From the NCBI GenBank assembly GCA_034509495.1, contig CM067505.1:9874248-9938247 (forward strand): 64,000 bases of DNA. Reading direction: 5' to 3'. The translations under genes and the position numbers were made by a program. Positions within the stretch are counted from its first letter, which is position 1, and each line of letters starts with the position of its first letter. The notes under the pieces are model-generated. The model was not told the origin of the DNA and ran no database searches. It worked only from the letters and a program-made list of their open reading frames with translations. Shown here piece by piece: positions 51,400 through 61,602 of the stretch. The stretch is from Acestrorhynchus altus. Taxonomy: Eukaryota; Chordata; Actinopteri; Characiformes; Acestrorhynchidae.

Positions 51400-51603
51400 A
51401 GTCAAAATCCTCTCTTATCCTCTGAAGCTCTTATCCACAGTGACTTACAAAGTTAGTCACAGTACTAAGAGTAAGAGGTCAGAGTAGTATTTGGAGTTTT
51501 GCCGAAGGACTCTTATTGGTGTGGCAGCATAATTGCCCAGACTGGGACTCAAAGACCAGTCTCACACTTGGTGTGGTGGCATTATCTGTTGTACCACACC
51601 AAG
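51400..51603 (-). mobile_element. tRNA-derived SINE with L2-type tail, just upstream of serinc2
   Basis: On the minus strand the element starts TGGTGTGGTACAACAGATAA (A-box region) and has GGTCTTTGAGTCCCAGTC (B-box region). It ends in the L2-type tail TTTGTAAGTCACTGTGGATA followed by AGAGC. Order and composition match a common otophysan SINE. It ends about 290 bp before the serinc2 start codon, so it abuts the promoter. Confidence 0.7.
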
Positions 51604-51894
51604 CACTTTTCCTTCTGCTCCTGGAATTAGTAGTCCGGTCGGCCGTTCAGTATCCAGGTCCTGGTCCAGAGACGGTGGTGTTACTGGTGACAGTGGTGTC
51701 GCTGCTCCAGAGGTGCGGTTTCAGAAGACACGCCTTAAAGTGCGGTGTTGGTGGAACCGCGCTGATTGGTGCAGCAGTAGTGCGCAGAGGAGATCTGACC
51801 AATCCGCTTTCAGTCGCTGAGTTTCGGTTGACTAAAACACAGGCGGAGAGGAAACTTCCGTGTTGTGATTAGTTTGGTGAAGTTTGGAGTGACA
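51604..51894 (+). promoter_or_regulatory. Putative serinc2 promoter and 5' UTR, CpG-richer segment
   Basis: This segment and the first 200 bp of intron 1 contain far more CpG than the rest of the window (for example GGTCGGCCGTTC, GTGGAACCGCGC, GGCGGAGAGG). AAACTTCCGTG at 51852-51862 resembles an ETS-type site. No TATA box is apparent. The start site was not determined. Because the upstream gene points the other way, this could also be a shared bidirectional promoter. Confidence 0.55.
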
Positions 51895-51933
51895 ATGGGG
51901 GCTTGTATGGCTTTGTGCTCTCTTGCGAGCTGC
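51895..51933 (+). CDS. serinc2: serinc2 exon 1 (coding part)
   Basis: Encodes MGACMALCSLASC, then donor GTGAGT. The short 13-codon first coding exon and MGAC opening are typical of SERINC2. Confidence 0.9.
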
Positions 51934-53078
51934 GTGAGTGACTTTTGGACCCTTTTCCCCTCTTTATGTCTCTGTTTGTGTTGAATTTCTCGGTGTAGCG
52001 GAGAGTTTTCCGAGCTTTAACTGGGCTCGTTTGTGGATTAGTGTTGCGGGGCGGAGCACGTGATGTGTTTCACATCAGGCCCATCAGACCCATCAGGTCA
52101 TCAGCTCTACACCCTCATCTGCAGGGTCCTAAAGCACTGCAGGGTCCTTCACCTTCCCCTGCACACCTTTAGAACCACAGGCTGGTTTTCGGGGGTCTTT
52201 AATTAGTATAGTTTTATCTGCCGAAAAATAAACACGTGACTCCTACTGTTGTTTTCAGATCACAGGGCACTTAAAGTAGTTTTCATTTGAGATGTAAATA
52301 AATGAACAGGATGTAAATATTCCTGTGAATTTGATCACATTTATGTCTCAGAAAGTCTGGAAATTTGTAATGCCTTGATTGACAAGGAGGAGTTGTTTAA
52401 AATACTTTGTCATTGGTCCAAATAAAATGTAATAACAACGTTAATGAACCATCTACTATAGTTAATGTCTAGTACGTATGTATATATATTGTCATAATTA
52501 GAATTTACTTCTGTTCTTCTATTTGTTTATTTTTGTACTCATTGGTAATGCTATTCTAATATTTATTTTTAAATAATCTATTGTGCAACATGGTACCATT
52601 AACTTGTTGTAACTGGACTTTGTATGGATATCTGTCCCGTAGGCATCATGTCTGTGCGGCTCTGCTCCATGCCTGTTGTCAGGATGTTGCCCTTCCGCTT
52701 TTAACTCCACTATAAGTCGTCTGGTTTTCTCCTTCTTTTTGCTTCTTGGCACCCTGGTGTCCATCATCATGATAATGCCGGGAATGGAGACTCAACTGGA
52801 AAAGGTAAACATTATGGTGATTAGATTCAATTAAATAACGCTCAGATTTCTTCAGAATATCATCGACAATCAGATCCTTAGTAAGTATTGGGACAGATAC
52901 AGTTTTTGAAACTTTTTCCTTATGTATTCTACCTCAACTTATTTACAATGAAGTGATCAATTTGTAAATATCGATTTTCAACTTAAATTCAAAGGGTTTA
53001 ATACATTTAGGAATTGTAGTTAATTAACATAGTCCCTCTATTTTCAGAGACTGAAAAATAACGGAGCAACTTGTTACA

Positions 53079-53138
<60 letters not shown>

Positions 53139-56026
53139 TTTCATCTGTCCAAAGAATATTGTGTCAGTGCCAGGCTTTTTACTGGGCTCTGTAATGTTAC
53201 AGAGCAGGGTCACCCGAGTGCTGAAGTGCATAATGCATTAAAGCTGCCAAGGCTCAGTTCAGCCTATAATTGCAGAGTCTCAAACCTGCTGCAAGGTCGC
53301 TTAATTATTTGTAATAAAAACTCACTGTCAGTGTCCAAAGACGTATGTCCTTGTACTTATGTGTATGTTGAATCTTTTCATAGATCTATTTTTTACCCTC
53401 TTATGTTCCTGTTTCTTTTTATACTCAATAGATTCCTGGATTCTGTGAAAAGGGCACAACCATACCTGGTTTTCAGGGCCAGGTCAACTGTGACGTTATT
53501 GTGGGTTATAAGTCTGTGTACAGGATGTGTTTTGCTATGGCTTGTTTCTTTTTCCTCTTCTCCATCATCATGATCCGCGTGCGCAGCAGCAAGGACCCTC
53601 GAGCCTACATTCAGAATGGGTATGATGGTGTGGAATGCAGTATTAAAACAGAAACTCATTATTCTAGTTCTTTTATTCTAGTTCTTTTGTTCTATTTTTA
53701 TTCTATTTATTATTATAGTGCCCAGCCCTATGTTAAACAGGTTATTTTTCAAACTGATATAGAAAATCACCATATTGTGATATTGCGACTGTTATGCAGG
53801 TTAGCATCTGTGTAAAATGAGTTTTTAATCATATCACCTAGCCCTAAGTTTGTTAATGCCTTGTTCATTCCGTTATTGATCTTATTGTAGAAACTCTTGT
53901 GAATTAATTGGTAACTATTATGTATAACATATCTTGTGAAGTATCACAGGGTTCCTTTGTGGGGCCTCATGTTAATTATGACAGTAATGTAGTTCTGATT
54001 GTATAGAAGTGTGGGCTTATATACAGGTTTTAAGAGTTTAATTGGAAGGGAAAAAGAAATGTCTAAATAGTCAAAATGAACTACAGTGGGGAGAACAAGT
54101 ATTTGATACACTGCTGATTTTTCAGGTTTTCCCACTTGCAAAGCATGTAGAAGACTGTAATTTTTTATCATAGGTGCTCTTCAACTGTGAGTGATGGAAT
54201 CTAAAACAAAAATGCAGAAAAATACATTGTATGATTTTTAAATAATTAATTTCCATTTTATTGTGTGAAATAAGTATTTGATACACCAGAAAAAGAAACT
54301 TAATATTTGGTACAGAAACCTTTGTTTGCAATTACAGAGATGAGACATTTCCTGTAGTTCTTGACAAGGTTTGCACACACTGCAGCAGGGATTTTGGCCC
54401 ACTCCTCCATACAGATCTCCTCCAGAGCCTTCAGGTTTCGTGGCTGTCGCTGGGCCACACGGACTTTAAGCTCCCTCCAAAGATTTTCTATTGGATTCAG
54501 GTCTGGAGACTGGCTAGGCCACTCCAGGACCTTAAGATGTTTCCTACGGAGCCACTCTTTAGTTGCCCTGGCAGTGTGTTTTGGGTCGTTATCATGCTGG
54601 AAGACCCAGCCACAACCCATCTTCAGTGCTCTTACTGAGGGAAGGAGGTTGTTGGCCAAAATCTCACGATACATGGCCCCATCCATCCTTCCCACAATAC
54701 GGTGCAGTCGTCCTGTCCCCTTTGCAGAAAAGCATCCCCAAAGAATGATGTTTCCACCGCCATGCTTCACGGTTGGGATGGTGTTCTTGGGGTTGTACTC
54801 ATCATTCTTCTTCCTCCAAATATGACGAGTGGAGTTTAAACCAAAAAGTTCTATTTTTGTCTCATCAGACCACATGACCTTCTCCCATTCCTCCTCTGGA
54901 GCATTCAGATGGTCATTTGCAAACTTCAGACGGGCTTTGACATGCGTTGGCTTGAGGAAGGGCACCTTGCGTGCACTGCAGGATTTCAATCCTTGACGGC
55001 GTAGAGTGTTACTGATTGTTTTCTTTGAGACTGTGGTCCCAGCTCTATTCAGGTCATTGACCAGGTCCTGCCGTGTAGTTCTGGGCTCATTCCTCACCTT
55101 CCTCAAGATCATTGATGCTCCACGAGGTGAGATCTTGTATGGCGCTCCAGACCGAGGGAGATTTTCCGTTATTTTGCATTTCTTCCATTTTCTAATAATT
55201 ACACCAACAGTTGTTGCCTTCTCACCAAGCTGCTTGCCTATTGTCCTGTAGCCCATCCCAGCCTTGTGCAGGTCTACAATTTTATCCCTGATGTCCTTAC
55301 ACAGCTCTCTGGTCTTGGGCATTGTGGAGATGCTGGAGTCTGACTGATTTAGTGTGTGGACAGGTGTCTTTTATACAGGTAACGAGTTCAAACAGGTGCA
55401 GTTAAAACAGGTAATGAGTGGAGAACAGGAGGGCTTCTTAAAGAAGAAGTAACATGTCTGTGAGAGCCAAAATTCTTACTGGTTGATAGATGATCAAATA
55501 CTTATTTCACACAATAAAATGGAAATTAATTATTTAAAAATCATACAATGTATTTTTCTGGATTTTTGTTTTAGATTCCATCACTCACAGTTGAAGAGTG
55601 CCTATGATAAAAATTACAGTCTTCTACATGCTTTGCAAGTGGGAAAACCTGAAAAATCAGCAGTGTATCAAATACTTGTTCTCCCCACTGTATGTCTGAT
55701 TGCTATATTAATAAAATCTGTCATAAATGTAATTTAAGATAATTACAGCAGATGTGCCCTTTGAACTCTTTTGAATAAAAAAAAAACCATAAGTGTACTT
55801 GGAACATTGTGCTCTGTGTTATACAAATTGATCTCCTTTATTTCAGTAACACTCCTGCCCTCTAGTGGTGAAGTAGTGGATGTTTTTGTTTGGGTTGAGT
55901 TTGTTAGTAACCAGACTACACCACACACTTTGTTTGATTACACCTACTAATGATGTATAGGGTAGGATCTAAATGTAATCATTCTGTCACCCTGTTTATT
56001 AAATGTATATTGACCAGTTTGTTGGA

Positions 56027-56065
<39 letters not shown>

Positions 56066-58099
56066 CTTCAGATTCTGGTTCTTCAAGTTCCTGATACTGG
56101 TTGGGATAACTGTAGGAGCTTTTTTCATTCCAGATGGGACCTTTACCACAGGTACATATTTTTACATTCAGAACATAGTAGTCACAGTTTGTTTACCTGT
56201 CTGACTGTTCTGACTAACAGAACTAGACAGTGGAGCTGTGTTTAGAAAGCAGTCTGCTGTGCAGAAATTAGATTTGATTTCCTTCCCTGATCAGATTAGA
56301 CAAGCTGTCTGCACTTGGTTATTACCTGAAGGCTTTGTTTGCATACAAATGCGGTCTGTATCGATAGGATTTTCACTTTTCATTTTATGCGGTTGTATAG
56401 TTTTCGTGAAGCACTGATGATTCCCTGCTATTTTCACCACTACTGATCATTAATTACTCAGATCTGAAAGTTTGACTCTCTTGAAAACAACAGTGTCAGG
56501 ATCTTCTGGAGTGAAGCTATAGAAGAACTACTTTTTTGCTGAAAAAACTTATTACTTGATTACATGAAAAGTTTCTTATTTTTGCACCTGAACAAAAATA
56601 TTAAAACATCTATGATGATGTTTTGCCTCAGAACATTTACATGACATATTTAAACCCTTAAACCATGGACTTATTATTCAGGTATTAATCCTAATGCAAA
56701 AACTATTGTGATTGTTTAATAGCGTATCTTGTGGAATCCCATCAGGTTCTATTTTAGGGCCTATGAAACTGCAAAGCAGTTATGACTGTAAAGATGTGTG
56801 TGCTTACATGCAGGATGTAAGTCTATTCCATTCATTTCTGACAGTGTGCTGTAAATAAGTATGTTACTTTTTCAGTGTGGTACTACTTTGGTGTGGTGGG
56901 TTCCTTCATCTTCATCTTGATCCAGTTGATCCTCCTGGTAGATTTTGCTCACAACTGGAACCAGAGATGGGTGGAGAATGCTGAGAATGGGAGCAGGTGC
57001 TGGTATGCAGGTATGATCAGCCGTAGTAGTTGCTAGTATGATTGTGTAATGGGGTAAACAAAACTGGATTATAAACCGAAAGTAGATTTCTTTGTTACCA
57101 GTATTGGGAAGAGAACATGCATTAAGGGTTATTTTATGTATTCCATAAAATACATGTGGATTCCTGGAACATGTGGATCGCCAGGACCTTCACAGTCTCT
57201 TGCAGAAATAGAAGATTTATTAAAAAATACTCCAAAATATACAGTATATTTGTTGAGATCATGTGTTGAGCTGTTAAGCCAATGACATTGCATATTTTAG
57301 CTACACCTAAGGCTCTGCAATTAATCGAACATGAATCAAAAACATTGCCATGTCGATTATTTCTTTTTTATTGTGGTAACACTTTTCTGACTGTTAGTCG
57401 TCACATACCATGTGTATTCATGTGACTCCGACTTGTCCAGTCTGTGAGATGGACGCAACATGTGAACCTTGAACTCACACAGAGGACTAGAGCTGCATCC
57501 AATAGTCATGAAAACAATCTTTCATAAAGCAGAATTAAGGAAAAATATTTCATTAGTAGTGTGAGAAGCATTAAAAGATTAAAGAAGGTATAAAGGTTCT
57601 AGACTCTCACCGCACCTCTATTGCAAAAAGTTATTCTAAGAGACATTTACGTTTCATAAAGATTGGGTACCCTGGTGGTACTGGAATGTCTACTTACTAC
57701 CTCTGGGGTAATGTTATGTTTACATGTGTATTTTCTGCAGCCCTGCTGACCTTTACAGTTTTGCACTATGTGTGTGCGTTCACTGCGATGGTGCTGTTCT
57801 ACGTGTTCTACACAAAACCAGATGACTGCACTGAGCACAAAGTCTTCATCAGTCTGAATTTCATCTTCTGCATTATCATCTCTGTTGTCTCTGTTCTCCC
57901 TAAAGTACAGGTAATTGTTCTTTCACTCTGTCTTTTGCTCTTTCTCTCTCTTTTAAAAGAAAACATCATTAATGTTAATACACCTTTGTGGGCATATATG
58001 TGATTTAGGAAGCCCAGCCGAGCTCTGGCCTGCTGCAGTCCTCTCTCATTTCCCTGTACACCATGTACCTCACCTGGTCTGCCATGAGCAACAATCCCA
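51895..58099 (+). CDS. serinc2: Serine incorporator 2 (SERINC family), first seven coding exons
   Basis: Multi-pass membrane protein of the SERINC/TDE1 family, linked to serine-derived lipid synthesis and more recently to lipid scrambling. CDS = join of 51895..51933, 52643..52804, 53432..53619, 56072..56151, 56876..57010, 57741..57910 and 58009..58099; all junctions are GT-AG and the phases agree. It gives 288 residues, about 60% of the family length; the last exons lie beyond the window. Visible are the Cys-rich N-terminus (CASCLCGSAPC, 13-23), NST at 34-36, and membrane segments near 40-58, 99-115, 131-149, 158-178, 203-225 and 236-254. Family motifs are RSSKDPRA, NGFWFFKFLI and DFAHNWNQRW. 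MGAC, SCASCLCGSAPC, LVSIIM, FIPDGTF and YFGVVGSF point to SERINC2 over SERINC1/3/5. The start has a good Kozak context (ACAATGG). Intron 3 holds an intact antisense Tc1. Confidence 0.93.
52057..52238. promoter_or_regulatory. Two CACGTG E-boxes in serinc2 intron 1
   Basis: CACGTG at 52057-52062 (context GCACGTGATG) and 52233-52238 (context ACACGTGACT). Both have the GTGA flank preferred by MiT/TFE and USF factors. Their position in the CpG-richer start of the gene is suggestive only. Confidence 0.35.
52643..52804 (+). CDS. serinc2: serinc2 exon 2
   Basis: Acceptor CCCGTAG, 54 codons in phase 0, donor GTAAAC. Encodes the Cys-rich loop and the first membrane segment, ending PGMETQLEK. Confidence 0.93.
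53084..53135. repeat. (TA)n microsatellite in serinc2 intron 2
   Basis: 26 TA units. Confidence 0.97.
53432..53619 (+). CDS. serinc2: serinc2 exon 3
   Basis: Acceptor ACTCAATAG, 188 nt, donor GTATGA. Encodes IPGFCEKG through RSSKDPRAYIQNG, covering the first luminal loop and second membrane segment. Confidence 0.95.
54084..55690 (-). mobile_element. Apparently intact Tc1-type transposon in serinc2 intron 3
   Basis: A 1607-bp element flanked by TA duplications (54082-54083, 55691-55692). Terminal inverted repeats of about 198 bp (54084-54282 and 55494-55690) begin CAGTGGGGAGAACAAGTATT and differ at only about four or five positions. Each TIR also has an inner copy of the AAGTATTTGAT word, the IR/DR arrangement of Sleeping Beauty-like elements. 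The single long open frame inside is an uninterrupted transposase. High TIR identity plus an open frame suggests a recent insertion. The ends resemble the Passport/PPTN group, from memory. Confidence 0.95.
54300..55322 (-). CDS. Tc1/mariner DD34E transposase, full length
   Basis: 340 residues, the normal length for fish Tc1 transposases, with no internal stop. The N-terminal 115 residues form the paired-like DNA-binding region: a first helix-turn-helix at about 10-50 (GMGYRTIGKQLGEKATTVGV) and a second at about 80-110. Basic nuclear-import-like residues follow. The catalytic triad is complete: D153 in MWSDETKIELF, D244 in FQHDNDPKHT and E279 in PDLNPIENLW, with 34 residues between the last two. 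The glycine-rich box KHGGGNIILWGCF lies at 187-199. It cuts and pastes elements ending in the TIRs described above. It is antisense to serinc2. The start is the first Met and gives the family-typical opening. Confidence 0.95.
   Translation of the reverse strand: MPKTRELCKDIRDKIVDLHKAGMGYRTIGKQLGEKATTVGVIIRKWKKCKITENLPRSGAPYKISPRGASMILRKVRNEPRTTRQDLVNDLNRAGTTVSKKTISNTLRRQGLKSCSARKVPFLKPTHVKARLKFANDHLNAPEEEWEKVMWSDETKIELFGLNSTRHIWRKKNDEYNPKNTIPTVKHGGGNIILWGCFSAKGTGRLHRIVGRMDGAMYREILANNLLPSVRALKMGCGWVFQHDNDPKHTARATKEWLRRKHLKVLEWPSQSPDLNPIENLWRELKVRVAQRQPRNLKALEEICMEEWAKIPAAVCANLVKNYRKCLISVIANKGFCTKY
55855..55868 (-). promoter_or_regulatory. Perfect CTCF core motif in serinc2 intron 3
   Basis: CTGCCCTCTAGTGG on the plus strand is CCACTAGAGGGCAG on the minus strand, matching the CTCF core CCASYAGRKGGCRS at all 14 positions. 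It lies outside the Tc1 element. Occupancy is unknown. Confidence 0.5.
56028..56064 (+). repeat. (TG)18 tract abutting the serinc2 exon 4 acceptor
   Basis: Eighteen TG units end six bases upstream of the CAG of the exon 4 acceptor (TTCTTCAG). They replace most of the usual pyrimidine tract. The arrangement is (TG)m followed by a short T/C run and then AG. Confidence 0.97.
56072..56151 (+). CDS. serinc2: serinc2 exon 4
   Basis: 80 nt, donor GTACAT. Completes Gly130 and encodes FWFFKFLILVGITVGAFFIP then DGTFTT. The length is not a multiple of three, so skipping would shift the frame. Confidence 0.95.
56876..57010 (+). CDS. serinc2: serinc2 exon 5
   Basis: Acceptor TTACTTTTTCAG, 135 nt, donor GTATGA. 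Encodes VWYYFGVVGSFIFILIQLIL followed by LVDFAHNWNQRWVENAENGS and RCWYA, the most conserved block of the family. Confidence 0.95.
57741..57910 (+). CDS. serinc2: serinc2 exon 6
   Basis: Acceptor TATTTTCTGCAG, 170 nt, donor GTAATT. Encodes ALLTFTVLHYVCAFTAMVLF through VFISLNF and SVLPKVQ (two membrane segments). Confidence 0.95.
58009..58099 (+). CDS. serinc2: serinc2 exon 7
   Basis: Acceptor GTGATTTAG, 91 nt, donor GTAAGT. Encodes EAQPSSGLLQSSLISLYTMY then LTWSAMSNNP. The next exon of the family (a Cys/Asn-rich loop starting near CNP) is not in the remaining 5.9 kb. Confidence 0.94.
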
Positions 58100-58370
58100 G
58101 TAAGTCACACTCGGCTCTATAGACACATTAACAAAAAAAAAAAACACATATATTGGATGAACAACTGATTACATTACTGGTTAAATGATTAGTAATGTAA
58201 TCTAATGCTTATTTTTGCTATTAATTAATAAATGTATTTAATAAATGGCAAACTGAACAATAACAATGCCTATAGTACAAGTACTTGGTTAAAAGAAAAA
58301 AGCTAGGAAACCCTTTAAAATGTTAGCTATCAGAACACTGTGTTATTGATCACTGGGTTGTGGGTCTACA

Positions 58371-58582
58371 AAGGGTATGTTCACACAGAAGGTAAAAGTG
58401 AAGCGGATCGGCTAGATCGGATTTCAATTCCACATTTGAAAGTGGCCCAAATCGGAATTGAAAATGTCCGATTCCGTGTGCTTTTTGCTGTTCATGCTGG
58501 AATGCAAATGACATATCTGGGTCGCATATGATGAAAAGGATCAGATTTGGGCCACTTTTACCTGCTGTGTAAATGTAGCCTT
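58371..58582. mobile_element. MITE with inverted ACACAG...TTTTACCT ends, intron 7
   Basis: The left end, AAGGGTATGTTCACACAGAA then GGTAAAAGTG, is mirrored by the right end CACTTTTACCTGCTGTGTAA then ATGTAGCCTT. The body repeats GGCCCAAATC and CGGAT words. A widespread fish MITE type. Confidence 0.75.
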
Positions 58583-58714
58583 AATATAGCTGACCCTTTA
58601 CTTTGACCCCTAGCTTTTCAAGCTGAGATGCACAGAGACGAGCATTTCATTATGCTTTACAAATGCACGCCATGTGATTATGATTTCATGATCAGGACCA
58701 ACACAGAACAGGTA

Positions 58715-59150
58715 TTATGTGGGTGGTGGGTCATTCTCATGACTGCAGTGACAATGACATGGTGGTGGTGTGCTGCTGCAGGAATGTTTAAACCAATTCG
58801 TGTTGCTGCTGGATTGAGAACAGTCCACCTACCAGAGATATCCAGCCAGCAGCATGTTGTCCTGTGGGCACTGATGAAGGACTAGAGGATGGTCAACACA
58901 GAAACCATTGTGCTTCTGTCTCTGACTTTATATCTATATGGTGGAGCAACTACATAGACACTAGATACACACTAACACCCCACCACCATGTTAATGTCAC
59001 TGACCTGATTTTGAAGAAAAATGTAAAAGCACATGGACTTCAGTGTGTAATTATAGAAATACAAAGTGCTCCTGTATGGTCAGTGCAGATGATGGGTAGT
59101 GAGTGTAGAGACAAAGAAGTGGTCATAATGTTATGATTGGTCAGTGTATG
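58715..59150. mobile_element. Dispersed DNA-element relic with GGTGGTGG/CCACCACC words
   Basis: Contains GTGGGTGGTGGGTCATTCTC, GACATGGTGGTGGTGTGCTG, GATATCCAGCCAGCAGC, CACCCCACCACCATGTTAAT and the end GGTCATAATGTTATGATTGG then TCAGTGTA. I recognise this order from a repeat common in otophysan fish. The end resembles the Tc1 family with an ATAACATTAAAACCACC terminus. Confidence 0.65.
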
Positions 59151-61119
59151 TGACAGTAAAGCATATTACTTAACCTAAATAATAAAGGAAGAAACATCCT
59201 GCACCTAACAACAGGGGTTATACATCGGACCCACCCCTTTTCCAATCTAAAATTTAATTAAGGATGTAATGGCTGTTTATGATCCGATCAGCAACATAGT
59301 CACCTGTCTTTACCCAACACTACAAGCATGTCCCTGCAGCAAACCACTAACGTTGCTGTGGCTGTTTATGAACCAATCAGCAACAATTGACTTGACCAAG
59401 ACTAGAGGAAATAAAGGCCATCCTACACCTGAGAACTAAGGTTGCTATTCCCATATGATCCAATCAGCAACCTTTCCTTAAACATTTACTGTTTGGGAAA
59501 CGACCCAGGAGGTTGACGAGATGCTATATCTAATAGTTACACATTTGAACCCACGCATTCACTTTACCTGTTTTCCAATCACTACCCTGCAAGCTCTTCA
59601 CAGGGGTCTTAGACTTACATTTACAGCATTTAGCAGATGCAAACTTTGCTGTTCACTAAGATATCCTTAGCTAGTAGAAGAGGCTAGATTCCAGAAGGTC
59701 TTCAGGAAGGCACCTTCCTTTGTCAGAGTTTCACTGAATTAAGCCCATGCCACCTCCAGAAAGATAAACAGTGAAGTCTAGCATCCCGGACCCACTCCCT
59801 CTCCAAGCGCACTCATAAGATTTCACAGGATTTTACTCACAGCCTCAGTACCTTCACACAAATCTGCCTATAATTTTTCCTATGCCATGCCTTCAATCGC
59901 ACACTGCCCTTCCCCACCCAACCTCAGACCTTCTTCTCCACAACCACTGACTAGCTCTTTCAGCTACGTCTGACAATTCTTTCATAACTACACAACCTCT
60001 GAACCTTAATTCACCTAGCAATGCTGTAGTAGCCCCTACAAAACCTATTAGTACTGGTCTAACCCACCCACGCTCACACCTCAGCAACCAAATCTGCATA
60101 TCTCAGCTTTTTCCTTACATAAGCTACCTCAACCTCCTGTTCATATGGAACCTTCAGCACAATAAAATAAACGGTTGTTTCTTTGCTAAAAAGTAAAGCA
60201 TAAAACTGCATAAAAATGTCTGTGTCCAGGCTCGAATAGGTCCATTTAAAGCTTGCATTACTAACATTCAAATTATTGCTTGAGAAGGTAAATTTCAGTG
60301 AGTTATGTAAGATTAAGATTTATCTATTAATCCTGACTGCTTTAATTGGCTGATGATTAAGAGTTTTGAGCTTGAGCACCATTCGACACCATATTCAGCC
60401 CTGTATCAAGGGCTTTGATCCACTCTGCTGGAGTATCATTTCCTGTTGATGGCAAAATTGGTTTTGCATTTGGAGTACATAAAATGAAAGCAGTACAAAA
60501 AGAAATAACATTCTCTGCCCTCAAAATAGAAGCAAGCAGACTCTTAGTGCTGTGGCTAGCATCCGTTACTAAGCAGACAAGAATGGTTGCTAAGGTCAGA
60601 GCTGTCTTGGATGAAACTGAAACTAGACAGGAAATAAGAAGGCTCTCTTTTATAGATGTTGTTGTTCCAACTGTGGGAAAATAGAAATATAAAAACACTA
60701 CATTAACACTGACCTGCGAGTTTATTACATATTACATACAAATTTTTGGTGAGTTTATAAGAAATATATACCATATATGGACACTCAGTATATTTACAGA
60801 TGACTGACTGTAAGTTACCTTTTGCTACATTGTTTATTAGCCCCCTGTTTTTTCAATCAATGGAGAAGGCCCACCATCGACTCCTGACCAGTTCTTTTTT
60901 TGGGTGGTAATCCATTCTCAACAGCGATGGCTATGGTATAGCAGAAGAAGAAGAATGCGTCTGTTTTGGCACAAGTGTGGCAGGCATGTCAATGTTAGTG
61001 TTATATGAGCACTTTCTTAGACACACCCAACTTGTTGGTACACCTTGCATTTGATTAGTGTTTTGATTCTTTTATATGGAAGTCAAAGATGTATATAAGA
61101 TGACATACCCATAACATTC
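59151..61119. other. serinc2 intron 7, mostly unassigned
   Basis: 59279-59470 repeats CCAATCAGCAAC-like words three times about 87 bp apart. 59610-59645 holds a short L2/SINE tail (ACATTTACAGCATTTAGCAG followed by ATG). 60357-60698 is open on both strands with no recognisable product. No serinc2 exon found. Confidence 0.4.
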
Positions 61120-61440
61120 CCAGATAACATACCCATATGGGGCCTATATGGGAAGTCCAACTGGGAAATGGAAAGTTTTGTCCACAGGTTTCATATTGGC
61201 CCCAAATATGGATGCCCACCATGGTCCTTGATGGGCTCTGCAGGGCTTGAACAGGGGCCCCATCTGGGTTGCACATTGTACATGGGGTTGTACATTGATG
61301 TGTGAGTTTAAGGTGTAAAGATTAGCTGTTTGCAAAGCCCAGCTGGGTCCCAGTAACAACACGTATAAACCCACTCAGTGCTCAGGCCCACCTGGAACTC
61401 ACCTAGCCCAGGTTTCTCCCATGTGAGCCCCACATGAGCA
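61120..61440. repeat. GGCCC/CATATGGG-rich degenerate repeat
   Basis: Dense in TGGGNCC-type words (ACCCATATGGGGCCTATATG, GGGCTTGAACAGGGGCCCCA, AGCCCAGCTGGGTCCCAG, GTGAGCCCCACATGAGC). This resembles the interior of a fish DNA transposon. Related words occur at 31685-31815. Confidence 0.45.
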
Positions 61441-61489
61441 TATTTGCTTGGGTTTTTTTTTTTAGTTTTTTTTTATTGTTTTATTTTTT

Positions 61490-61602
61490 ATAAATTTACA
61501 TATTTAAAAAAACTTCTCACTTTGTAACCTTGGAGAATTGTGTGTAGAAGTTTAAGGGAAAAATGAATTAAGAAGTTGGGAATACTTTCCAGATGCACTG
61601 TA
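61490..61602 (+). mobile_element. Tc1-like right-end fragment
   Basis: AACTTCTCACTTTGTAACCT, GAATACTTTCCAGATGCACT and the final G followed by TA. This is the 3' terminus of the same family as 27669-28763, without the rest. Confidence 0.7.

Noticed and set aside
53620..53815. Read-through of serinc2 exon 3 into the intron (open for about 60 codons)
   Set aside because: The donor GTATGA and the exact family match resuming at 56072 show that 53619 is the exon end. The extension has no resemblance to SERINC.
60357..60698. 113-codon minus and 89-codon plus frames in serinc2 intron 7
   Set aside because: Both strands are open over the same interval. No family resemblance to SERINC or any other protein, and no acceptor in the right phase.
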